Origin: JBDSZL01 sp039925145
Lineage (GTDB): Bacteria; Acidobacteriota; Vicinamibacteria; Vicinamibacterales; SCN-69-37
NCBI GenBank assembly: GCA_039925145.1
Contig: JBDSZL010000040.1
Span: 1-61,347, forward strand
DNA length: 61,347 nt
Direction of reading: 5' to 3'
The notes under the pieces were generated by a model. It did not search any database and was not told the origin of the DNA. It saw only the letters and a list, made by a program, of their open reading frames with translations. The stretch's first letter is position 1, and each line of letters opens with the position of its first letter. Shown here piece by piece: positions 24,501-34,141 of the stretch. The translations under genes were made by a program, and so were the position numbers.

Positions 24501-25969
24501 CCGTTGGCGGTGGCCTCGCAGGGATCGCACTCGCGCGGATCGGCATCACGTACGTCACCTCATTCGTGCAGCTGGCGATGGGCTATGCGCCGGAGTACCA
24601 GATCGACCCTCGTATCGACCTCGCTGTGATCGGTGCGACGACCGTGGCCGTCGTGCTGGCCCTTGTGGTTACGGGCTTGGCGCCGGCGATTCAACTGACG
24701 CGCGCAGGCACGGGACGCGTGCTCAGGGCAAACACAGGCGTCGGCGGTTCGCCGCGATGGCGTGGCCGGGCACATCTCATCACGCTACAGGTTGCCGCCT
24801 CGGTCGCGCTGCTCCTTGTGGCCGCCCTCTGCGTGCGCGCGGTCGTGGCAGACGCGCGGCCAACGCAACCGTACATCGATGCCAGGAATGTCGCGGCCAT
24901 GGACGTCGCCTTGAGTCTCCGAACGCACGACGAGGCCCATGCACAAGCGATCGTGATCGCTGTTATCGACACCGCGCGGCGCACGGTGGGGATTCAGGGT
25001 GTCGCCGCTGTGACCGGGATCCCGGGCGCCGGCGGTGCCGGCATGGGCGTCTACACCACCACGCCGGGGCGCCCCTTCAACCGCGAAGGCAAGGAAAGGC
25101 CGGCGGCATTGAACGCGGTCACTGGAGATACGTTCGCCGTCCTCGGCCTGCGGCTGCTGGCGGGGCGCAGCTTCGATGAAGCAGACGGTGTCGCGGCTGC
25201 CCCGGTGGCGGTCGTGAGCGACGCACAGGCGCGCCAGCTGTTCGGCGAGACATCCCCAATCGGGCGTCAACTGATGCTGTCGGACTCTGGGTCTTTCGAG
25301 CGCACTGCCACGATAGTCGGAATTGTCGCGGACGCTGGCATCAACAGCGATGGTCGACCTCGGCGTGATGTGTACGTCCCATTCGCGCAGCGTCCGGCGC
25401 CGTCCCTCAACATGCTGCAGTTTCCCGTCACCCTGCTGGCCCGGGCAGGGTCAGGCGGCGTGTCGCTAGCGGCAACTACGTTACGCTCGGCCGTGGCTCA
25501 AGCGGATCGGGACCTCGCCGTCGTCTTCATTGGTCCAGCCGAGTCCCACTTTGGGAGTACGGCAACGCTTCTGGCGCTCGTCGCGCAGGTCGCCGGCGCC
25601 CTCGCGCTCGTGTCGTTGCTGCTGTCGATGGCCGGCCTCTACGGTGTGGTGTCACATGTCGTGGTCGCGCGGACCCGCGAAATGGGCATCCGCATTGCCC
25701 TCGGCGCGGATCGACGACGCATCCTTCGTCTGGTCTTCAGTGACGGCGCAAGGCCCGTCGTCAAAGGCATCGTCATCGGCCTCGTTGTCGCCACCATCAC
25801 GCGAATGGCTATGCAGTCGCTCTTCCAACGGTCGGTCTCGGCCTTCGATTCGATGGCGGTCGTCCTGGCGATCACGCCACTCCTCGTGGCAGCGTCACTG
25901 GCCTGCTACCTCCCCGCTCGTCGCGCGGCTCGCCTCAATCCATCGACAGCCATTCGCGACGCCGACTAG
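21533..25969 (+). CDS. Giant fused permease: ABC-2-like exporter domain plus full MacB-like (ADOP-type) permease
   Basis: A single 1478-residue frame from GTG 21533, overlapping the ATPase gene. Residues 1-580 form a polytopic membrane domain with many spans (for example CGLAVTGIVTTLMW, VTLVALTVALLLALPTI, MVFLVVLPVILL). A hydrophilic linker of about 70 residues follows. From about residue 640 a complete MacB-type permease begins: LWRDLRHASRRLGRAPMFTL, LGIGATTTMYSLAQAVLLRP, a large periplasmic domain, core spans (LLVACTNLANLVLSRGAART), a second periplasmic domain, and the end MGIRIALGADRRRILRLVF and PARRAARLNPSTAIRD. Usual ADOP permeases are about 800-900 residues and stand alone. This is a real fusion in the sequence as given, with no stop between the parts. 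Confidence 0.85.
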   Translation: MKGRTAFADGLARHRALIRIFFARFFESDLVGGAHDLKTAFFALLAFLSAPGALIPALIAQHSSIRPGKGNWGSSMIARYDSVDALRALTLTDKTLYLGCGLAVTGIVTTLMWNSLLPERRDALVLGPLPVRPATVVRARLVALAGYIAMVSVAMHALASLSFGLFLAEGNTFGFALRGIAAHFAASCAASAFVFLAIVSVQALVVAIAGPRVFSRVSPILQVTLVALTVALLLALPTISQSAASTLGRTPGLSRPWILWTPALWFLGLYESILGTTDPMLGQLSWFAAAALGTVLVVTVGTYPLVYRRLTTSALETGGGKRRHRAARLPQMVAASISRNPRVRAISEFLLVTIGRSDLHRLIVAASVGLTVAWGAAAVIALTPAGMRTPPPAVLAIPLSALVFLLVGFRLAIAIPVEAACAWVFEVRHPTRSEVRQAVWRTMVFLVVLPVILLSTTAYWRWWGTAFALTHAAFLSSIAALMLEVLLWRFDGVPCAQPWRPERAQLGRLWPAYVAGFVAFTSGAAVVELILATLLLAPGSMGPLVGPRVIYYLVPTFIGMVLGIAALVRRAAASKEPGPDEGNLEILTDALRGAAEVHARPLKRGPPVLEDDPARHVGVAGSFLDPVRTSVEHDPWYGGLSLRPDHLWRDLRHASRRLGRAPMFTLLSVLSLALGIGATTTMYSLAQAVLLRPMQIRDADRVVTISRRNGTGDALLSWLDFEDVRSAETTFAAVEASNSFPTSLTGRDMTTMVDGMVVTGGYFQLLGVDAAVGRVLQPSDDRPDAPPTVLISDMTWRTRFGADPDIVGTAIHVGDGAYAVVGVLPSSFRGIHVRVRQPAVWMPMAHAPLTGPAAAAHRDASRREQAFLNVLARLLPAGTEAAARSQVQGLAATLDADVPLPATAGQVGARRRLWDVTSISRYAWGAQSRSARIVVMVLPAIVLLVACTNLANLVLSRGAARTRDLAIRRALGASRWTLVRGQLVEHGLVAVGGGLAGIALARIGITYVTSFVQLAMGYAPEYQIDPRIDLAVIGATTVAVVLALVVTGLAPAIQLTRAGTGRVLRANTGVGGSPRWRGRAHLITLQVAASVALLLVAALCVRAVVADARPTQPYIDARNVAAMDVALSLRTHDEAHAQAIVIAVIDTARRTVGIQGVAAVTGIPGAGGAGMGVYTTTPGRPFNREGKERPAALNAVTGDTFAVLGLRLLAGRSFDEADGVAAAPVAVVSDAQARQLFGETSPIGRQLMLSDSGSFERTATIVGIVADAGINSDGRPRRDVYVPFAQRPAPSLNMLQFPVTLLARAGSGGVSLAATTLRSAVAQADRDLAVVFIGPAESHFGSTATLLALVAQVAGALALVSLLLSMAGLYGVVSHVVVARTREMGIRIALGADRRRILRLVFSDGARPVVKGIVIGLVVATITRMAMQSLFQRSVSAFDSMAVVLAITPLLVAASLACYLPARRAARLNPSTAIRDAD

Positions 25970-26028
25970 AGGCAGACTCTGCCACATCATCCAGGTCCCT
26001 GCCCGCGTCGCTCAACCGATGAGGTTGC

Positions 26029-27537
26029 TCAGCTGATTCGAAAATCGAAGCCGAGCACGCAAATCGCCCGCACCGGCACTCCGTCGAGTGATGCCGGAGT
26101 GAAGGTCCACTGACGGGCGGCGTCGAGCGCCGCCTGGTCCAGCCCGTAAACGCGGTCGAGTGACTCCCGGATCCGGGCAGCTTCGACACTGCCGTCCGTG
26201 CCCACGACAATCTCCACTTCGATGTGACCGGTGATCCTGTTGCGCATCATCTCTGGTGTGTACATCGGGCTCACGCGCCGGGTCGGCTCAGCCACGACGA
26301 TATTTGGCGTGTCAGGCGCCAGCGCGCCTGCCCCGAACTCGGGCACAGGGACGGCCGCCGAAGCCGTCTGTGCCGGAGTCGGCGCAGGAGTTGTGGGCGT
26401 TTGAACGATCCGTGTTGTCGCCGCCGGTGAGGCGGCACGCATTGAACGAGATGCGATCCGTTCGATTGTCACCGCAGCCGCTGACAGCCGCCCTTCTGCG
26501 GCGAGCCGGTCCGGCTTTGGCGCGATGCCGGCCGGCGATGACACCAGGGGCGCCAGCGCCAGCAGCCGCGCGGATGGTATGAGGACGGCAGCACCGGTCA
26601 GCAGCGCGGCAAAAGCCGCCGCCATGATGGTGCGAGCGGCGACGAGACGCAGGGGTTTCGGGAACATTGCGACTATCCTCCTGGCGAGTGTGGACGACGA
26701 CTCCATCAACGCGGGAACGACGAACAGTGAACTCGAACGAAGGCGTCGCGACGCGATATCGAGCAGCAGATCGCCATAACGCTGCCGCGCATCCCCGCCA
26801 GTTTCGAGTCGAAGCCGCTCGACCACCCGTGCATCGCAGTCGATCTCGATCGCGAGTCGCAAACGCGAGGCCATCCACCAGACTGCGGGGTTCCAAGGCA
26901 TGGTCATGACGAGCAGCACCGCCGCGTGGAGCATCCACGGATCGGCTGCGTTCATATGCTCGCGCTCGTGTTGAAGAATGAGGAGGCGGGCCTCGCGATT
27001 GAGAGTGAACACCCACTCGGGTAGCACGATGCGCGAGGGAAAGAGACCAACAACCGCCGGGCCAAGATCCGGCGCCACGAGCACGGTCTCAGACTCAACG
27101 ACGAGCAGACGCCAGCCTCGACGACGACGACTGAGGGCGGTGAGACCTGCAACATAGATGAGCCCGATGGCGGCGCTGCTGATCGCCCAGCAGACCGCGA
27201 GGAGCGGATCGAGATTCGTTGACACCGCGAGCGTCTGGTCGAGCCCCCCTCGAACGGCTCGGCTGACATCCAATAACAGGGCGTCCTTGTCGCTCTCGAT
27301 CTGGGCCGGTGTCACAGAGCGAGATATCGAGGTGGTGACGTCGATCGTGACGCCCGAGTCGGACAGCGTCCTCGACGGAACGAGCACAGTGAGCGCAGCC
27401 AGTGCGCACAGGGCGACGGACCATATCCAGCGACGGCGCGGTAGACCCGCCAGCGCCGCGCCGAACTCGAGCGACCAGGCGGCCCCGCAGAGACACAGTC
27501 CGACCAGCGCGGCGTAGAGCATCAGGGAGGCAATCAT
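26029..27537 (-). CDS. BlaR1-like M56 metallopeptidase fused to a TonB C-terminal domain
   Basis: ATG 27537 overlaps the blaI stop by four bases; a longer frame to 27861 merely shadows blaI. The 502-residue protein has N-terminal membrane spans (ASLMLYAALVGLCLCGAAW, WSVALCALAALTVLVP), the zinc site HEREH in LLILQHEREHMNAADPW, the conserved WWMASRLRLAIEIDCDARV region, another span near 26630, a Pro/Ala/Thr-rich linker, and a TonB-like domain (MYTPEMMRNRITGHIEVEIV, DQAALDAARQWTFTPA). In BlaR1 systems the peptidase inactivates BlaI after a signal; the TonB domain may sense or contact the outer membrane. Confidence 0.87.
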   Translation of the reverse strand: MIASLMLYAALVGLCLCGAAWSLEFGAALAGLPRRRWIWSVALCALAALTVLVPSRTLSDSGVTIDVTTSISRSVTPAQIESDKDALLLDVSRAVRGGLDQTLAVSTNLDPLLAVCWAISSAAIGLIYVAGLTALSRRRRGWRLLVVESETVLVAPDLGPAVVGLFPSRIVLPEWVFTLNREARLLILQHEREHMNAADPWMLHAAVLLVMTMPWNPAVWWMASRLRLAIEIDCDARVVERLRLETGGDARQRYGDLLLDIASRRLRSSSLFVVPALMESSSTLARRIVAMFPKPLRLVAARTIMAAAFAALLTGAAVLIPSARLLALAPLVSSPAGIAPKPDRLAAEGRLSAAAVTIERIASRSMRAASPAATTRIVQTPTTPAPTPAQTASAAVPVPEFGAGALAPDTPNIVVAEPTRRVSPMYTPEMMRNRITGHIEVEIVVGTDGSVEAARIRESLDRVYGLDQAALDAARQWTFTPASLDGVPVRAICVLGFDFRIS

Positions 27538-27908
27538 GACCGCGGCTCCTGCAGCCGGCTGTTCATCAAGTCTCGCAGTCGCGTGATCTCGTCGGAGGAT
27601 AGATTCCGCTCCTCGACCAGTTGCGTCAGCAGCAGCTCCGCAGACCCGCCGAACACGCGGTCGATGACACGCGACAGCGCCGTGCGTCTGGCGGTCTGCT
27701 CTTTCACCTTCGCCGCGTACCGGTGCGCCCGGCCTTCTTCGCGGCGAGTCACGTGGCCCTTGGACTCGAGGGTCCGAAGGACCGTGAGCACCGTGGTGTA
27801 CGCGAGATCGTCGCGGAGCCCGGCCCGGACTTCGGCCACGGTTGACGCGCCCTCGCTCCACAGGACCTTCATGACGTCGAGTTCTCGATTGCTGAAATGT
27901 GCCGCCAC
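27534..27908 (-). CDS. blaI: BlaI/MecI-family transcriptional repressor
   Basis: A 124-residue winged-helix repressor: LDVMKVLWSEGASTVAEVRA, YTTVLTVLRTLESKGHVTRR and EEGRAHRYAAKV cover the DNA-binding half, and the C-terminal half has the dimerisation helices (SAELLLTQLVEERNLSSDEI). It is followed with overlap by its cognate M56 peptidase gene. Two palindromes upstream at 27923-27944 and 27971-27984 are likely its own operators. Members of this pair control envelope or transport genes in Acidobacteriota as well as beta-lactamases. Confidence 0.92.
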   Translation of the reverse strand: MAAHFSNRELDVMKVLWSEGASTVAEVRAGLRDDLAYTTVLTVLRTLESKGHVTRREEGRAHRYAAKVKEQTARRTALSRVIDRVFGGSAELLLTQLVEERNLSSDEITRLRDLMNSRLQEPRS

Positions 27909-27922
27909 GGGGCCTCCTGCCT

Positions 27923-27944
27923 ATCTACTAGTCGATTAGTAGAT
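27923..27944. promoter_or_regulatory. Probable BlaI operator 1
   Basis: A perfect inverted repeat, ATCTACTA-gtcgat-TAGTAGAT, 15 bases upstream of the blaI start. Its dyad spacing and TACTA/TAGTA half-sites suit a BlaI-family dimer. It would autoregulate the minus-strand blaI operon. Confidence 0.7.
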
Positions 27945-27970
27945 CTACGCGCAGAGGCCCGTGGCTGTCA

Positions 27971-27984
27971 ACTAACAAATTAGT
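27971..27984. promoter_or_regulatory. Probable BlaI operator 2
   Basis: ACTAA-caaa-TTAGT, extended on the right to TTAGTAG, resembles operator 1. It lies nearer the middle of the 156-base divergent region, so it could also affect the plus-strand padR promoter. Confidence 0.5.
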
Positions 27985-28064
27985 AGCAACGAAAACGTGC
28001 CCATCGTCTATTGCAGGCGCTTGACGGCGCGCGCTCCGGTCCGTTACAGTCCCATCATTAGCTG

Positions 28065-28403
28065 ATGGGACTCACCAACACGCCATCCGATCTCTTGCCC
28101 GGCACGCTCGAGCTGCTGATACTCAAAGCCGTGTCACACGGCGAGAAGCACGGCTATGCGATCGTCGAGCACCTCCGCCTGGCGTCCGACGATGTGCTGC
28201 AGGTGGGTGAGAGCGCACTCTATCCAGCGCTGCAGCGACTGCTGCTCAAGGGCTGGGTCAAGGCCGCCTGGGGCTCGTCCGAGAACAACCGCCGCGCCCG
28301 CTACTACACACTCACAGCCGCCGGTCGAAAGCAGCTGGCCGCCGAGCGCGCGGAGTTCGAGCGCATGGTCGGCGGCATTCAGGGCGTGCTGCGTACCACC
28401 TGA
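28065..28403 (+). CDS. PadR-family transcriptional regulator
   Basis: A 112-residue PadR protein: LPGTLELLILKAVSHGEKHG, YAIVEHLR, then LQVGESALYPALQRLLLKGW and YYTLTAAGRKQLA, the standard winged helix of subfamily-2 PadR proteins. It precedes an ADOP-type permease gene by 24 bases on the same strand, the usual pairing in Acidobacteriota, and probably represses that unit. It is transcribed divergently from blaI. Confidence 0.93.
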   Translation: MGLTNTPSDLLPGTLELLILKAVSHGEKHGYAIVEHLRLASDDVLQVGESALYPALQRLLLKGWVKAAWGSSENNRRARYYTLTAAGRKQLAAERAEFERMVGGIQGVLRTT

Positions 28404-28427
28404 GCCGGCGAGAGCAGGAGAAGACAC

Positions 28428-31085
28428 ATGGGCACACTGTTTCGCCGGCTGTGGCATCTGCTGCGGCTGTCGCGGCACGACGCGGAGCTGCGCGAAGAGA
28501 TCGAGACGCATCGGTCGCTTCGCCAAGGGCAGCTCGAACGTCACGGGCTGACCTCCCGCGATGCGGCGGAGGTCAGCCGCCGGGTGCTGGGCAACGTGGC
28601 GTTGGCACGCGAGGACGTGCGGACGGGCTGGACGCTGCGATCGGTGGACGGCCTTCGACAGGATCTCGGCGCCGTGCTGCGTGGCCTCAGAAAGAGTCCC
28701 GGGTTCACACTCGTGGCCGTGGGTACGCTCGCCCTCGGCATCGGCGCGAACTCGGCGCTCTTCTCTGTTTACAACGGCCTGCTCCTCCGCACCTTGCCCG
28801 TCAAAGACCCCGGCAGCCTGGCCCTCCTCGGGACGGGAGAATGGACCTACCCCATCTGGCAGGCCGTCAATCGACGGAGCAGCGAGTTGTTCGATGGCGC
28901 CTTCGCCTGGTCGCCAGACCGTTTCGACCTCTCGCCGGGCGGCGAGACCGCGTTCGTCGATGGCGCCTATATGAGCGGCCGCCTGTTCGACGTACTCGGT
29001 ATTCGTCCCGCGCACGGCCGGCTGCTCGCGAGCGCCGACGACGACATCAATCGCGGCGCAGTGGTCGTGATCAGCCACCGCTTCTGGCAGCAGCGGTTCG
29101 GTGGCGCGCAGGATGTCGTCGGCAGGACGGTTGCTCTGCAACGCGTGCCATTCACCATTGTCGGCGTGATGCCCGAAGGGTTCTTTGGACCGGACGTCGG
29201 GCGTGTGGCCGACGTGATGATCCCGTTTGGGGCCGAGCCGCTGATTCGCGGCAATAGCAGCTTCCTGACAGGCCATTGGACCTGGTGGGTCGAGATCATG
29301 GCTCGTCTGCGTCCGGGTCAGACGCTGGAGCAGGCGACCGCAGCACTTCGCGCGGTCCAGCCACAGCTCCGCGCCGAGAGTCTGCCGGAAGGGACGCCTT
29401 CGATGCTCGAGCGCTACATGACCGAACCGCTCATGCTCCTGCCGGCGGCGACCGGGCGGTCCGACTTGCGGGGTCGCTTCGAGACCCCACTCGTCGCCAT
29501 GCTTGCGGTGGTGGGACTCGTGCTGCTCGTCGCATGCGCCAACATCGCCAACCTGCTGCTGGCCCGCGCTCTGACCCGACGGCACGAGCTCAGCGTGAGG
29601 CTCGCGCTCGGCGCGTCCCGCTGGCGGCTGGCGCGGCTGCTGCTGGCCGAGAGCCTGGTCGTCGCCGCCACGGGAGCTGCAGCTGGGCTGGTATTCGCCT
29701 CATGGAGCAGCGCCTTGCTAGTGCGTCAGCTCGGCACCTGGCGCGAGACGATTTCCCTGGATATGCGCCTGGACTGGCGGGTGCTCGGCTTCACCGCCGC
29801 CCTCGCATGCCTGACGGCGATCGTGGCCGGCGTGGCGCCAGCCCTTGGAGTGAAGCGCGTGGCGCCCAACGAGGCGCTGAAGGACTCGGGCCGCGGCATC
29901 GCTGGCGACCGCCGATTTGCGATTCGTGGCACGCTGCTGATCGCGCAGATCGCGGTGTCGCTCGTTCTCGTCGTCGCCGCCGGCCTGTTTCTGCGTACCT
30001 TCACGTCGCTCAGCCGCGTGCCGCTGGGATTCCAACCCGACCGGCTGATCATCGCGTCGCTGAACCTCCAGTCCCGCGCGTCGGCCGCTGGTGAGGCCGC
30101 GCCACTCGTCGAGCGCATGCGTGCCGCCGCAGCCGCCACACCGGGCGTGACGTCAGCGGCCGTGTCGACGATCACGCCCATCAGCGGCAGCGGCTGGAAT
30201 GCGGGTGTCGGCGAACGCTCCGCTGGCCCTCCGGATCGCACCAGAATGACCTGGATGAATGCGGTCTCGCCCGGCTGGTTTCAGACGATGGGGTTGCGCG
30301 TGGTGAGCGGAAGGGACTTCGACACGGGCGATGTTCCCGATGGCACGCCGGTCGCCATCGTCAACGAGGCGTTCGTTCGGCGCTTCCTGGCCGACCGCGC
30401 GCCTCTCGGCGCACGCGTGCTTGCCGGCGGACCGAGAGATCGAACGGACTACCACATCGTGGGCGTCGTGTCCGACGCCGTCTATCGCTCTGCGCGTGAA
30501 GGGGCCGTGCCGACGTTGTTCATGCCAGAGACACAGAGCGACAGCCCGGCGACCTCACTCACCATCGCAACCGCCCCGGGCCAGCGCGATGCCGCACAGC
30601 GTGCTCTTGCCTCGTCGATGAGACAGGTCGATCCATCTGTGGCGTTCACGTTGCGCACGTTCGATGAGTACGTGCACGCCTCGATGTTGCAGGAGCGGGT
30701 GGTCGCGCTGCTCTCGACGTTCTTCGGTGCATTGAGCCTGCTCCTGGCGGCGCTCGGGCTGTATGGCGTGGTGTCTCACGCCGTCAATGCGCGGCGGACA
30801 GAGATCAGCCTTCGGATCGCCCTCGGCGCGAGTGCCTCGAGCATCATGCGTCTCGTATTCAAGCGGGTGGGACTTCTGCTCGCGATCGGACTCGTGTGCG
30901 GGCTCTCGCTGAGTCTGTGGGCCTCACCGCTCGTTCAGACATTCCTCTTCCGGCTCGACGCACGCGACCCGGTGACGTTTACGAGCGCGGTCGTGGTACT
31001 CACGGCCGCGGTGGTTCTTGCCGCGTGGTTACCGGCGCGGCGCGCGGCCCGGCTCGAACCGGCGAGACTCCTGCGCGAAGGCTGA
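28428..31085 (+). CDS. MacB-like ADOP-family permease
   Basis: An 885-residue permease with AGGAG upstream of ATG 28428. The N-terminal prefix (MGTLFRRLWHLLRLSRHDAE, LREEIETH) is typical of Acidobacterial duplicated orphan permeases. Two FtsX/MacB-type halves follow: GFTLVAVGTLALGIGANSAL with its periplasmic MacB_PCD domain, core spans at LLVACANIANLLLARALTRR, then a second periplasmic domain and ALGLYGVVSHAVNARRTEIS with the end PARRAARLEPARLLREG. No ATPase gene lies next to it, which is why these are called orphan. Substrate unknown. Confidence 0.92.
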   Translation: MGTLFRRLWHLLRLSRHDAELREEIETHRSLRQGQLERHGLTSRDAAEVSRRVLGNVALAREDVRTGWTLRSVDGLRQDLGAVLRGLRKSPGFTLVAVGTLALGIGANSALFSVYNGLLLRTLPVKDPGSLALLGTGEWTYPIWQAVNRRSSELFDGAFAWSPDRFDLSPGGETAFVDGAYMSGRLFDVLGIRPAHGRLLASADDDINRGAVVVISHRFWQQRFGGAQDVVGRTVALQRVPFTIVGVMPEGFFGPDVGRVADVMIPFGAEPLIRGNSSFLTGHWTWWVEIMARLRPGQTLEQATAALRAVQPQLRAESLPEGTPSMLERYMTEPLMLLPAATGRSDLRGRFETPLVAMLAVVGLVLLVACANIANLLLARALTRRHELSVRLALGASRWRLARLLLAESLVVAATGAAAGLVFASWSSALLVRQLGTWRETISLDMRLDWRVLGFTAALACLTAIVAGVAPALGVKRVAPNEALKDSGRGIAGDRRFAIRGTLLIAQIAVSLVLVVAAGLFLRTFTSLSRVPLGFQPDRLIIASLNLQSRASAAGEAAPLVERMRAAAAATPGVTSAAVSTITPISGSGWNAGVGERSAGPPDRTRMTWMNAVSPGWFQTMGLRVVSGRDFDTGDVPDGTPVAIVNEAFVRRFLADRAPLGARVLAGGPRDRTDYHIVGVVSDAVYRSAREGAVPTLFMPETQSDSPATSLTIATAPGQRDAAQRALASSMRQVDPSVAFTLRTFDEYVHASMLQERVVALLSTFFGALSLLLAALGLYGVVSHAVNARRTEISLRIALGASASSIMRLVFKRVGLLLAIGLVCGLSLSLWASPLVQTFLFRLDARDPVTFTSAVVVLTAAVVLAAWLPARRAARLEPARLLREG

Positions 31086-31100
31086 TTTACTCGCCATCAG

Positions 31101-31714
31101 CTATTGGTGTTCGGCGTGCGTGCATCCCTCGAAGGCGGCCAGCATGAGTCGGCCGTCGTCGCCCAGCTCCTGCCGGAGACCGACTTCGGTGGTGTAATAC
31201 CCCGTGATGGTCATCGCCTTGATGGCCGTGAAGAACTGCACGCCGGAGGCCTCTTCGGACGAGGGCTCGGCCGAAAGGCGGGTGAGAAGGTCGGTCTGCT
31301 GAGCGGCAGTCGCCTGAGCGAAGGTCTTGTTGGAGAGTCGCGAACTCCGCGTATCGAGCCAACCGAGGCCGGCAACGAAGCGGTCCCGATCGGCCGGCGT
31401 CGCGGTCTCCAGCACCCCATCGACGAACCTGTCGACCAATAGGGCTTTGGCTCCAGGCGTGTCGGTGGCCGGGATGATCAGCTCCACGAGAACCCCGACA
31501 GTCTCGAACTGCGCCGCCGTCAGAACGGCGGGCCTGAAGGCGCCACCCGTCTGAAGTGATGCAGATGCCGCCAGGTGAATATCCATCGCCTGAGTCTGGG
31601 CGAGTGTGGTCAGGTTGCCGACCCAGAGAGCCGACGCGGCGGCGCCGGCACTGGTCGCGAGCGTTCGAAGGGCCTTCCTGCGACTGACCCCATGCTGTTT
31701 GTTGTTGGCCCCCA

Positions 31715-31715
<1 letters not shown>
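31101..31715 (-). CDS. Gluconate 2-dehydrogenase subunit 3 family protein, Tat-exported
   Basis: From ATG 31715 (204 residues), which shares one base with the stop of the GMC gene. The N-terminus has a twin-arginine signal (GVSRRKALRTLATSAGAAAS). The mature domain contains LTAAQFETVGVLVELIIPAT and FFTAIKAMTITGYYTTEVGL, as in the small subunit of membrane-bound sugar/gluconate dehydrogenases. It probably carries the signal-less GMC subunit through the Tat system as a complex. Confidence 0.88.
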
Positions 31716-33367
<1,652 letters not shown>

Positions 33368-33447
33368 TTACCCTCGCGATTCGATTCGTCGACGAGCATC
33401 ACACAAACAGCGACCGGGCTCAATCCCTCTCGATGTACCATCGCCGC

Positions 33448-34116
33448 ATGCCTCCCGTTCTTGCGTTCCTGCACACCGCCCGGCCGAATGTCGATGTCTT
33501 CCAGCGGCTGATGAGTGAGCTTGCGCCCGAGGTGTCGACCAGACACGAACTCGTCGCAGATGTGCTGTCTGGTGCGGTCGCGTCGGGGCGTGTCACGGAC
33601 GAAATGCGCGCGGGCACGGAAGACGCCGTTCGCCGGCTGATTGCCGAGGGCGCCAATGCCGTCGTCTGCACATGTTCGACGATCGGAGGTGTCGCCGAGG
33701 CTACTGCGGTGACTTCTCCCGCGTGGGTGATGCGCATCGATCGCCCGATGGCGGAGGCCGCGGTGGCAAGCGGCCGGCGCGTGCTCGTGGCTGCGGCATT
33801 GCCGAGCACGCTCGGGCCCACCTTGGCGCTGCTGCAGCAGGTTGCTGCCGCGGCGGACCGAGCAATCGAGGTCGTCGAGGTGCTGTGCGATCAGGCCTGG
33901 TCGCACTTTGCACGAGGGGACCGCGAGGCTTATGCGATCGAGATTGCCAGGGCGGTCACCGCTGTGGCACAACCGTCGGACATCGTGGTGCTGGCGCAGG
34001 CATCGATGGCACCAGCGGCCGCCCTCATCGAGGCACGGGGAATAACGGTGCTCTCGAGCCCGGCCCTGGGTGTTCGCGCCGCCCTGAAATTGCTCCAATC
34101 GACCGGCGCCAACTGA
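33448..34116 (+). CDS. Aspartate/glutamate racemase-superfamily-like protein
   Basis: From ATG 33448 (222 residues): MPPVLAFLHTARPNVDVFQR, then ANAVVCTCSTIGGVAE with a cysteine where Asp/Glu/hydantoin racemases have their first catalytic Cys. The second catalytic Cys position is occupied by VVLAQASMA, with Ala/Ser rather than Cys, so racemase activity is doubtful. An ATG 15 bases upstream is also possible. It precedes the SGNH esterase gene by 25 bases on the same strand. No cytoplasmic partner is evident. Confidence 0.6.
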   Translation: MPPVLAFLHTARPNVDVFQRLMSELAPEVSTRHELVADVLSGAVASGRVTDEMRAGTEDAVRRLIAEGANAVVCTCSTIGGVAEATAVTSPAWVMRIDRPMAEAAVASGRRVLVAAALPSTLGPTLALLQQVAAAADRAIEVVEVLCDQAWSHFARGDREAYAIEIARAVTAVAQPSDIVVLAQASMAPAAALIEARGITVLSSPALGVRAALKLLQSTGAN

Positions 34117-34141
34117 TTCACGATTCAATACGGAGATAAAT

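Noticed and set aside
27538..27861. Longer N-terminus for the M56/TonB protein
   Set aside because: The extra residues are the blaI gene read in another frame; ATG 27537 gives the usual membrane span and a four-base overlap.
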